Shown here piece after piece: positions 36,801 to 47,298 of a stretch of DNA of 64,000 nucleotides. Where the stretch lies: the NCBI RefSeq assembly GCF_963675165.1, contig NC_087380.1, positions 2,099,803 through 2,163,802 on the forward strand. Direction: 5' to 3'. The position numbers and the translations under genes were made by a program. The notes beneath the pieces were generated by a model that worked only from the letters and a program-made list of their open reading frames with translations, did no database searches and was not told where the DNA came from. The DNA is from Halichondria panicea (lineage: Eukaryota; Porifera; Demospongiae; Suberitida; Halichondriidae). The stretch's first letter is position 1. Each line of letters starts with the position of its first letter.

Positions 36801-38595
36801 CGTGCACATTCATGATCAGTGTTTACATTTTAATAGCTGTACACTGAGTAAACATGCATAGTACACATGTAGTTTGTTGTTTGTTGTGAGCCTTTACAGA
36901 ATATTTTCCGTTTCTCTCAACTGATTGTATTATTACAGCTAATGCAACTGCAATGGCCTGTACTGATCTGATGGATCTAGTCAATGGACATATTTCTTAC
37001 GATATGGAGACCATTGATAACAGACCAGTGGACACTGTGGCCACCTTCACCTGTGTCACTGATTACACTCTCAATGGAGACACCACCAGGACTTGTGAGA
37101 GTGATGGAATGTGGAGTGGGTCAGATCCAACGTGTGATGGTTGGTGGCTTTAATTTTGTCGAGCATTATTGAATGTTGTATTCTCCTGCAGCTATTATTG
37201 AGTGTTCTCCTCTACCGACCATTACCAATGGCACCATATCTTATTCTCCTGATGTCACCCCTGACTATGACCTGGGAACTAAGGCAACCTATACTTGTGA
37301 GGCTGGGTTCTATCTTGAGGGTAGTGAGGTACGAGTGTGTATGGATGATGATGGAATGGATACCATTGGAGTGTGGAGTGGTCAGCAGGCTAGCTGTGTT
37401 CGTAAGTTATCAGTGAAAGCGGTTAGCAATTTGACAATGTATATTGTTTGTTTTGCCATGCAAGGGAATATTTTCCACTACGTTAGCTATATAATTAAAT
37501 AAGTACTGTACCACCTATATATATCTGCGTGATAATACGTAATAATTATTGATTGAAGACTGGTTCTTGTTTCCCCAGTCGTCCCCCCTTCTGTACGCTC
37601 AGTATTGTTCCAACTCAAACTCACTAACATCAACAACTGTCCTGACTGGGTGGTGAGTGCTACTTACAACTAAAGCAAACTAAATAATAAATTCTCTCTC
37701 TACACAGGACCAGGATGGGAGGATAGAAGCTGTGATGAGCACGTTTGCTGCCGAGATGGAGAGTCACTGTGGGTGTGGCTTCTCAAGCATGGTCATGACT
37801 GCCCCTCTCTTCCGCTGCTTCCCTGGGTCAAGCACAGCTGTCACATTTCGAGCCACTCTGTCCGATTCCAGGCTCCTCACTCCCATACAGGACTGGATAC
37901 AAACCAATGGATTCATTCCCATTCAGAATGTACTGATTGAGGTGGACAAGTCTTGTCCAGTGGAGATATCGAGCCTTGCAGACACAGAGTGCACCAATCA
38001 GCCTACAGCTGCAGGAAGCAGTGACATAACTGCTGTGGTCGGTGGAGTGGTGGGAGGAGTTGTAGGGGTGGTCATTGTCGTTGTGGTGGGCATTGTCATC
38101 ATAGTGATTGCTGTACTGGTGTTCAAGAGCAGGAGAGAGAATTCGAAACTGGCCGTCCACAGAAGAACAAAGTGAGTCAATCAATTTATGTTACTCCACC
38201 GTCAAATGATTATGAATTCTACAATATATACTATTATACTATTTTGCATTCCTCCCCCTCCCTCTAGACCTGACCTACCACCAGCATCGCTAAAGGGTGT
38301 TGTTAATACTGGTGAGATACAATCATACGATATGATGGAAATGGGTCACGAATATGAGGAAGTGTCCAAGTTCCAACGAGCCGTTGATGGAGAGTATGAG
38401 ATCATTGGAGCACCCTCACAGACAACTGGCTCAGATAGCAAGACTCCTATAAAGACTGAGTCATCACCACCCACTCCACCCACACCACAACCCTCAGAAG
38501 CGACTAAAGCTCCCGGAAATGATATTGAGTTTACAGAGTGTGTTGCTTACAGCACGACCACCCACAGTCGCCCCCCACAGCCTACAGGCTTATGA
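30847..38595 (+). CDS. R3: sushi/Ig-like/EGF membrane receptor, intact reading frame
   Basis: Exons: 30847-30928 (signal), 30987-31355 (Ig-like), 31405-31581, 31634-31825, 31882-32067, 32121-32312, 32418-32624, 33684-33902, 34270-34476, 34549-34761, 34871-35230 (second Ig-like), 35281-35487, 35539-35748, 35810-35932 and 36161-36289 (EGF), 36341-36562, 36615-36788, 36939-37139, 37192-37401, 37579-37652 and 37708-38171 (juxtamembrane, transmembrane), 38268-38595 (tail). Total 4746 nt, 1581 aa, no stop or frameshift seen: the best-preserved gene here. Fourteen sushi domains. The exon 36615-36788 donor reads ag|GC instead of GT. Tail: SYDMM (YxxM kept), EYEEV, EYEII, CVAYSTT, PTGL-stop. Transmembrane helix rich in Val/Gly, then FKSRREN. 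Confidence 0.85.
32672..33627. mobile_element. Long-TIR element made of short repeats, 4-bp target duplication
   Basis: Ends ctacggtggccctgagcgtt / aacgctcagggccaccgtag, flanked by tatt on both sides (32668-32671, 33628-33631). Each arm contains many copies of a roughly 20-bp unit (accttagctacttgatagtt left, its complement right). The loop carries no recognised frame. Lies in an R3 intron. Confidence 0.85.
35810..36289 (+). other. R3 tandem calcium-binding EGF exons
   Basis: 35810-35932 and 36161-36289 encode [20 protein letters not shown] and [20 protein letters not shown], each with a SYTCDC or SFTCGC turn and GY. The D-I/D-x-D/E-C start is the cbEGF consensus. The last Cys of the first domain is split by the phase-1 intron (T|GT). 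Only R3 has EGF exons. Confidence 0.9.
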
Positions 38596-39209
38596 ACTAT
38601 AACATGAAACTGCAAACTAGTTGACTGCTCTAGTAATTGATAGGATAATTTACATTTATGTGCTTGTATATATTTGCATGGCTATTATATACATATTTGC
38701 ATGTTCAAAAGATCTCTGGTCATTTATACGTTAAACGTTCTTGCATGGTTAATGTCATCACCATGTACTTCGTTAATATGACGAGGTATCCTCATGTGTT
38801 ATGTTTAGTAACCATTCCCACCACTGTGTATATATCGACACATTGGTATCATGAGACGATAGTTTTGACATTCAGTTGTGTGCTTAGAGGGAGTGGTTTG
38901 TGCTTGCTTTCAATGTGATAGAGTGCTTTAGTGTTTATTGTGAGCATTGCTTGTTGTGTTGCCCTGAGGCAATGATTTTGCACCTCTCAATATATACCTA
39001 TAGGGCTGTGATCAGATAGAACTCTAGCAAATGGTGCATGTTACCTTTGCTCCATCCTAGTCAAACTGCTGATACTACCTACTCATGTATATATATATAT
39101 ATATACATGAGATCTACATGGTAGTAGAGACTACCTGTATACTATATTGTGCAATCATGTATACTACTTTGTTTTGAAGTCATAATTATAACCACCCACC
39201 TCACCTCAG

Positions 39210-39702
39210 GTGGTTCTCGAGACATGCTCACTGGCATCATGGTAAACCTTTCCTGGTTCGACCCAAGGATAATGTGGAGGAGTCCTCAACCATGCCTTAA
39301 TTGTCACACACACAATAATGCACTTAGTTTTGAAGTCATCCCCCTCCCCCTTCTCTTAGGAGAGATGGTTCTCGAGACATGCTCACTGGTACACCCAACG
39401 GGACCTTCCTGGTTTGACCCAAGGGTAATGTGGAGGAGTCCTCAACCATGCCTTGTCACACACATGTCCATGCAGATTAATTTTGTTGCAGTACCTCTTG
39501 CATTCTAAATGAACTATGCATCTGATTTTCGATCACTATTTTCAATTATCCCCCGTGCAGAGATGGAAGGAGGTTCACCATTCAAATTTGACTCTCTGCT
39601 CAGTTTATTCTGTACTATGCCACCAACACGATGGAGAAACACAACCCTGAACTGGAGACAATGCTTAGATACCCTGCATTCCATGTGGACAGGGGCCGTT
39701 AG
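39210..39702 (+). pseudogene. Unit-4 p85-like SH2 relic with duplicated first half
   Basis: Two first-half copies (39210-39312, 39360-39465). The second reads MLTGTPNGTFLV then TGA in place of Arg (cga to tga) and PKGNVEESS. The second half (39561-39702) has an internal deletion removing most of the strands before GYGF (aaggaggttcaccattc) but keeps HNPELE and YPAFHVDRGR-stop. Confidence 0.75.
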
Positions 39703-39893
39703 TAACTGAACTAGCAGCTGTACAGTATTGTATGTGTATAGTGTAGGATTCTCTTTCTGTGTATGTGCTGTATGTATGTGGGTGCATGTACACTTTTGAT
39801 GTGTGGAAGTTACAATCACAATTTCAGACTTCCTGTTGTCATCAGTTAAGTCAGTTTAACTTTAATTTGCCATTGGAGCATATGAATTAAAGC

Positions 39894-42800
39894 ATGAAGA
39901 AGTTACAAGGTGACTGTGTCTTCTGGCTGGTCCTTCTGACTGGAGCTGCTCAGCTCCTACTAGTATGTGGAGAGGATTCACCTGGTATATACGTATAATT
40001 ATGTTCAACTTTCATCTACCAACCTATACTTGTCTCTGGGTTTCATAGTTCGGCAGTATGTGGATATCATTGCTCTAGTATACATGTATATTCATGGCTA
40101 TCTGTACGTCAATGTTCATGCATGCATGTAGTGTTCGTAATTACCCCGTGCATGTGAGATCCTTTTTACAATCATGGTCGATCATTACCCACTCTTTGAG
40201 TTCGCTGTGATTCCTGCATGCAGTAAAATTAATCAGTAATGCAAAAATGTTCATTATGTTATAATGGGTGCATAAAAGCTATTGCTAATAGCTAGTAGCT
40301 TTATGTTATGTTGCTTTGACACCTCCACCGAGGCATCAGCACCCGCGGTGCTTTCATTTCTATAGCCATACAGTGTCCAGATTTGCTACCAATTCCGAAT
40401 GGATCGATAGAATATGTTGAAGATAATGATGCTCCATTTGACCTGGGTACCATGGCGACATACATGTGCAACGATGGTTTCTTACTAGATGGAGACGATG
40501 AGAGGAGCTGCACTACTGGAGAAGCAGGAACTGGTAATGGGGTGTGGACAGGCCAAGAACCACAATGTGTTTGTAAGTTGGCAATTTCATTGCTCAGAGA
40601 TTTAATGCAGCCCATTAGCTATTCAGTGTCCTTCCCTTGAGACGATTACCAATGGAGTCGTCATGTACGCTCCCGACACCACACCTAACTATGATTTGGG
40701 CACTGTGGCTACTTATGCCTGTGACCCTGGGTTTGTTCTGGACCTCTCCCTAGGGGGATCTGAGATGAGAATGTGCGTGGATGATAATGGACTAGATCCT
40801 GTTGGAGTGTTTGATAGACAGGCACCAAGATGTGTCCGTAAGTCTCTTTTGGTCTAGTTTCCAAAAGTTTACAATGCGAATTTCAGATTCAGTCCAAATT
40901 CTTTCTCACATGCTGAACTTTCTTTCATTTAATAACCATGCACATGCATGCAGGTATCATTTGCCAACCTCTTTTCCCTTACTCCTTATACTCTTCAAAC
41001 TTCTTCGAGCTACACCACTATAGTTATACAAATCCTTCAACATACATACTTGATTTTTTTTTCTATTGAGTGTCCTCCTCTAACACACTACACACACTAC
41101 ACACACACACTTACACCACAGCATAAAAAATTAGCCGACTCCTTCGAACTTCTTCGAGCTACACCACTATAGTTATACAAATCCTTCAACATACATACTT
41201 GATTTTTTTTTCTATTGAGTGTCCTCCTCTAACACACTACACACACTACACACACACACTTACACCACAGCATAAAAAAATTAGCCGACTCCTTCGAACT
41301 TCTTCGAGCTACACCACTATAGTTATACAAATCCTTCAACATACACACTTGATTTTTTTTATATAGAGTCTGGGATTTACACCCTATTTCCATTTGTACA
41401 GCCATTGAGTGTTTTCCTCTAGTAAGTTTGTATTTGTATGCTCAGTATTTGTCATATACACTTAATTCCTTACTGATAGACAGGAACCAAGGTATATCCG
41501 TATGAAGTTGCTATACAGAAATGATTATTCCCATGCAGCTATTGAGTGTCCTCCTCTAGCGGGCATTACCAATGGATTCATCACCTACACTATTGACAAC
41601 ACACCTAACTATGATCTGGGCACTGTGGCTACTTATGTCTGTGACGCTGGGTTTGTTCTGGACCTCTCCCTAGGGAGATCTGAGATAAGAACTTGTATTG
41701 ATGATAATGGACTTGATACTATTGGAGTGTTTGATAGACAGGCTCCAAGATGTGTCCGTAAGTCTCTTTTGGTCTTGTTTACAGAAAATTTCAGTAATTC
41801 TACTATCATTAATTTCAATAACCACATGCAGGTAACATTTGCCAACCTCTTTTCCCTTACTCCTATGGTATGATAACATATCATCATGAAATTCCACCTT
41901 ACTCATACGGAACACGAGCACAGTATGTTGTCTCATGCCCTCCCGAACTGGAGAGAAGAGGAGGAGATGATGAGAGGACCTGTACCACTAATGGAAACAG
42001 TGCTGTGGGGGTGTGGTCTGGAGCTGCTCCCATCTGTGCAGGTTTGCAGTGTACATGTGTGTACAAAGTTGAAACATCTTCTCTTGTATAGCTCGAGGGA
42101 TTTTCCTATCATTTCAAGGAACAACCTACACTACGAACAACAGTAATATTGTATTCACTAGGATTGAGGCTACAAATGACACATCCTTGACTTGTCATAC
42201 TGACTCAACCACCTGTTGTAGAGGTGTTGACAATCACTCATCTTCTAGGGGTAATGGAGAGTGGCTGTTTCCTAATGGAACAAGTATTGTCCTGAGGAAG
42301 AGAGTCCTCCCTGATGATGGGTTCTATTATACAAGGTTTCATCAAGCCATCAGACTGTATCGTAATAATAATATCCAGACTCCACTGGGAACCTACTGCT
42401 GTAGAATACCTGACAGTGGTGGAGTGACAAGAACTATTTGTGCTAACCTCATTGGTGAGTACTAGTGTTGTATAAATAGGTATTATTTACTTGTTACTAC
42501 TACAGACAACACCATTCGATGTCCCTCTGACTCGGTGATGGTTCCCACTAATGGGACGGTCTCATACTCTAGTCCAGTGGAAGGTGGCAGTTACGTGTAT
42601 GGAACTGTGGCCACCTTTTCCTGTTTCACTGGTTTTGGCCTCAGTACTCTTGAGACTATAACATGCACAGGAACAAATGATGCTGAAATGGAAACCTTCA
42701 ATGGCTCTAGTCCAACATGTGATGGTGAATATAGTCATAAAGCGTAGTTGCATAATCATATCTCTTAGTGATCACTTGCTCTGCTCTTCCTAATATTTTC

Positions 42801-45570
42801 AATGGAACGATTGACTACTCACCTCTCGATACAACTGATCATGAGGTGTTCAATTATGGAACAGCAGCTACTTATCAGTGTAACCCTGGATATAATATAA
42901 CAAGTGGAGACAGAGTGAGGACTTGTACTGGTAATGGCAGCACTCCCAGTGGTCAGTGGGATGGTACTGCTCCTCAATGTCCACGTATGTTCTAGCTACT
43001 ATTGTAATTGGTTGCACTCTGTCACGTGATAATGTAACACGCAGCTGTGGACTGTAGCATTCCTCCGTCTATTACCAATGGATCTCCTGGGATACCAACA
43101 ACCACAACATTCACAGGGACAGTGGCCTACAGCTGTAATGATGGCTATGCACTCTTTGGGAGTGCTACAAGTACTTGTCAGGCAAATGCAACCTGGAGCA
43201 GACCACCAGAATCCAGAGGTACATGTGCACATTCAATGTTGTGCTATATTAACATACACTAACACAGGTATCACTATTGCTGGTATCCAATCTGGTGTGC
43301 CCATCTTAATTGGAGATTCTGTTACCATCACCTGCACCACTGACTCTTCTGCTGACTCAATAACGTTGCTCCAAGATGGTCAGGTTCTTCATGGAACAGT
43401 GATGCAGTCAACTACCACCTTGACGTATACTATCTCTTTTGTGTCTGACAGCATCCATGGAAATACCTTCAAATGTGAAGCCAATTTCGTAGGAACTTCA
43501 GACACTGCTTTTGTTAATGCCACTGCCACCATTAAAAGTAAGTTATACTCGTGACACGCACAAGAAATTAATACTCAAATTTGTTATGCAGTTCCTGGAC
43601 AATCTATCAACACTAGCATCAGCCCTTCAAGTGATTCAACTCCACAAGATGGAGAGCCATACATTGTGACTTGCACTGTGTCTAAGTTGCCTGGACTAAC
43701 TCGCACACCAACTGCCCAATGGATGAAGGTTGCCATGGGGACTAAAAGGATCGGCATGCCCACTCCTAATGAAACTGCTCTTAATCTCTCTCCACTGAGA
43801 ACCTCAGATGCTGGCAGGTACCGTTGCCAGGGCAACCTCACTACTACCATTCGCTCTCTACCACTTTTGAGCAGCAGTAATTTCACTTTAATTGCGCAAA
43901 GTAAGTCAAACCTTCGTAGGCTGCATATATATTTACCATATGATTATGTTTTACAGTACCAGCACCAGCAGTGACAATCTCAAGGTCTCCCTCTAGTTCA
44001 GCTTTGTTTGCTAATCAAAGTGTGTTAACATTTACATGTCAAGTGTCTATACATACAAACATTGATACTACCGTCACTTTGAGCTTGACTTGGACTCGTG
44101 AGGTTTATAGTGATGAAGATGATACAACCACTGAAGTGATCATGGTGAATAGTGCAACCAAAACAATTGAGAGAAATTGGACCTTGAATGATTTAACTTC
44201 AAAGGACCAGAGAGTGACTTGCAATGGAACAATAAACTCAGCTAGCAGTTTTATTCAAGGCAATAGCATCACAATTGAAGACATGTTATCTGTTGCTGGT
44301 GAGTTGCTGTTTTCATCCCATGATAAAACGCGAACACGTTCCATTTCATTCAGGTGTGTTTCTAATGTTCAACGACAGTATATTTAACGACAATACGACC
44401 TCTGTACCAGCGAGGGATGTACGTCTCATACAGTGTCACTCCGACAAGTCAGATACATTCGATGAAGACCAACATGGATGGAAGTTCCCTAATAGCACCA
44501 AGATTACTAACATCAGCACACTGGCTATTGCAACACGGGAGGGAGGACACCTGGCACTCACTCGAGTGGGGAACAGTTCCCTGCCAGCTGGAGAGTATTG
44601 TTGCAAGGCTCAGGATGCCAGGGGAACCAATCACACCCTCTGTGTGCATGTGGAGCAAGGTGAGGGTGGAGGTAGATGTTATGTCATCCAATCTAGTGCA
44701 GCCAGTAGCCATCTAATTGCTCTGGGATTCTTGGGAATGAATGTGAGGCACATGTGTAATCAGTCCTAGATGGAACTGACTAGCGATGACTACCTCTAGT
44801 TTACATCGCTTTATTCTTTCAGGTTCTACTCTGTATTATTATTTACTACCCACAGAACCAAGTTCCAGTGGCAGTGTCATGGTTGGAGGGATAGTTGCTG
44901 CGATTTTAATTTTGGTGGTTGCTCTACTGATCATTGGAGCAGTTATTCTCATTGTTGTCAGGTAAGTGAAGCATTTAAACATTGTAAACTAAGTCCTTTC
45001 TCTGGGAACCAGTCACACCCTCTGTGTGCATGTGGAGCAAAGTCGCTCAGTGTTGTTAAGGTTCCGATTGGTCGGTAGAGTGGTAGGAGGAGTGGTCATT
45101 GTCCTTATCCTTGTGGTTGTTGTCATAGTGATAGCTAATTTGTATTTAAGAGCAGAATAGAGAAGCTTACTATATCAACAAAACAACAAAGTAAATTGAT
45201 GAATGTTTTATATGTTTATAATTATTGTTGAATTCTGATACACTTTCCTCTCTCCCTCAGATGTAACATACCACCAGTGTCGCTAAAGGGTGGGGTCAGT
45301 ACTGGTGAGATACACACATACGAGATGATGGAAATGGGTCACGAATATGAGGAAGTGTCCAAGTTCCAACGAGCCGTCGGTGGAGAATATGAGATCATTG
45401 GAGCACCCTCACAGACAACTGGCTCCGAGAGCAAGGCTGTTATAAAGACCGAGCCATCACCACCCACTCCACAACCCTCACAAGCGACTGAAAATGATAT
45501 TGAGTTTACAGAGTGCGTTGCTTACATCACGACCACCCACAGTCGCCCCCCACAGTCCACAAGCTTATGA
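39894..45570 (+). CDS. R4: sushi plus multi-Ig membrane receptor with replaced transmembrane exon
   Basis: Exons: 39894-39984 (signal), sushi 40366-40572, 40619-40837, 41539-41757, 41832-42041, Ig-like 42092-42454, sushi 42506-42724, 42769-42984, 43045-43218, Ig-type 43268-43537, 43592-43900, 43957-44298, 44354-44659, transmembrane 44856-44961, tail 45261-45570. Total 3561 nt, 1186 aa, in frame. The N-terminal Ig-like exon is gone and there is no juxtamembrane cysteine domain. The last sushi has Cys to Ser at its fourth cysteine (PPESRG for PPECRG). The transmembrane exon (MVGGIVAAILILVVALLIIG) is unlike its paralogues but ends in the same phase 2 before a standard tail (TYEMM, EYEEV, EYEII, CVAYITT). 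Alternative acceptor for the transmembrane exon at about 44822. Confidence 0.82.
40024..40048 (+). pseudogene. Scrap of the lost first Ig-like exon of R4
   Basis: ctatacttgtctctgggttt resembles gtgtacctatctctgggatc, the YLSLGS start of the paralogous exon. It sits where that exon lies in R1-R3 and R5; the rest is deleted. Confidence 0.4.
41001..41345. repeat. 150-bp minisatellite in R4 intron
   Basis: The unit begins ttcttcgagctacaccacta at 41001, 41150 and 41300. Each unit carries the sushi-start text attgagtgtcctcctcta (IECPPL), so it grew from a decayed exon edge. The same array is at 48600-48835 in R5. Confidence 0.85.
43268..44659 (+). other. R4 four-exon Ig block
   Basis: Four phase 1-1 exons. 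43268-43537: GDSVTITCTTD, FKCEANF. 43592-43900: PYIVTCTVS, QWMKV, SDAGRYRCQG (classical D-x-G-x-Y-x-C). 43957-44298: SVLTFTCQVS, LTWTRE, QRVTCNG. 44354-44659: RLIQCHSD, WKFPNST, AGEYCCKAQD, closer to the YxCC type of this locus. No other receptor here has the first three. Confidence 0.85.
45074..45191 (+). pseudogene. Relic of the ancestral transmembrane exon inside an R4 intron
   Basis: Reads RVVGGVVIVLILVVVVIVIA, then LYLRAE, a stop, and NKTTK, clearly matching the R1/R2 segment VVGGVVIVLIIVVGIVVIVIA...NKTTK. A stop and lost splice context make it non-coding. The new transmembrane exon lies just upstream. Confidence 0.85.
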
Positions 45571-46655
45571 AAAAATACCGCCGTTGATGCTGACTGCTTA
45601 CATATTATATGTGTACCTGCATGTAACATAGCTAATTTGTGCATATATTCGTGAAAACGCTGATAAAGAGTGCAAGCGTTTGCTTTGCTCATGTGTTAGC
45701 TATAACTATTATTACTTCTTGCTTTGTATATTTATTGTGTTTGCAATTGTTGACATGAACCCACACAGTCAATATCATAATTATAGAAGAGGAGTTTAGT
45801 TGAAACAGATGATGCGAACTTCGAAGATAGATCTATACTGAGTAGACTCTCACTCTTCCGGCTTTCTGAAGTACGGCCACCTCGATATACGCCATTATGT
45901 TTGAAACTGCCAACATGAGCCAACCTATTAGTTCCGCTGATAACACACTACAAACCAGCTGATATAAGCCATTACCGGAAGATCACCTCCAAACAGCGTT
46001 GAATGCGCGACCTATACGCTCTACCGGCTCGGCTCGTATACACTAAAAGGTATTTGTCACTCTCATTACTGTACATGTCATTTTTTCTATTACAATTACC
46101 CCATGGGGGGGGTCTCAGAATTTATTTTTGATTTTAGTTAATCATGCATGTGTCCGTTAGTTTATGTTCAAAGATCTTTGGTCTGCATTTGCATTTACAC
46201 GTTCTTGCATGGGTATAATGTCATCAGTCCTTCGTGAATATGAATATGACGAGGTTTCCTCATTGTAAATATGTTTAGTAGCTATTCCTACCACTGTGTG
46301 TATATTAATTGACACATTGGTATTCATGAGAAGATAGCTTTGATATTCAGTTGTGTGCTTAGAGGGAGTGGTTTGTGCTTGCTTTCAATATGATATAGAG
46401 TGCTTTAGTTTATTGTGAGCATTGCTTGTTGTGTTGCCCTGAGACAATGATTTTGCACCTCTCAAACCTAGGGCTGTGATCAGATAGAACTCCAGCAAAT
46501 GATGCATGTTGCCTTTGCTCCATTATAGTCCATTTGTGTTTAACAGCTCATACTATATACCATGGTGCCAACTCATGTAGACTACCGTATACTAATTATA
46601 GTGCAATCATGTACTTTGTTTGAAGTCATAATTATAACCACTCACCCCACCTCAG

Positions 46656-46772
46656 GAGGAGATGGTTCTCGAGACATGCTCACTGGCATGGTAAACCTTT
46701 CCTGCTTCGACCCAAGAGTGATGTGGAGGAGTCCTCAACCATGCCTTGTCATACACACATACCACCGACATT
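46656..46772 (+). pseudogene. p85-like SH2 first-half relic upstream of R5
   Basis: Acceptor cctcag and donor gtaagt kept. GSRDMLTG at the start; the FLVR frame is shifted and F is changed (cctttcctgcttcgaccc gives FLLRP). No second half is found before R5. Confidence 0.65.
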
Positions 46773-46978
46773 GTAAGTTAAACGGAGTGCATTGCTGTAG
46801 TGACTGTGTCTATAGAGAGAGGCCATTAGCTACATGAAAAATTGATTGACTACAAGTATGGATATGTACTTAGTCAATAGAACTTAGTCAATAGAGCTTA
46901 AATGCCTTAAATATGTGTACTTTATACTGCTTTGAAAATTGATGCCAATAGCTTGTTTTTGATCTACATGATACAGAG

Positions 46979-47129
46979 CAGTGATCTATAGGAGGGAGGG
47001 GCTTGAGCCCCCCCATCTTTCTAGGCTCTTACATATAATTATAGAGATGACTTATCAAGCTGCACTATGTACAGTTACAACCAGAGCCCCCCCCCCCCCC
47101 CCATTGAGAAATTTCTTCCTACGCCACTG
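46979..47129. mobile_element. Short MITE with 5-bp target duplication
   Basis: Starts cagtgat, ends ctacgccactg, flanked by cagag on both sides (46974-46978, 47130-47134). The R2-flank paralogue at about 26810 (gatacagagtctaaatga) is the empty site. Contains an 18-C run. Same TIR family as 52829-53115. Confidence 0.75.
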
Positions 47130-47298
47130 CAGAGTCTAAATGATTTCTTTCTGTGTATGTGCTAAAGAGTACTCTTATCTACTCTTGATGTGCTGTATGC
47201 ATGTGGGTGCATGTACACTTTTGATGCGTTACAATTCAAACTTCCTGTTGTCATTAGAGTAAATAGATATACACTAGTCTAATCTCAACGAATGCAGT

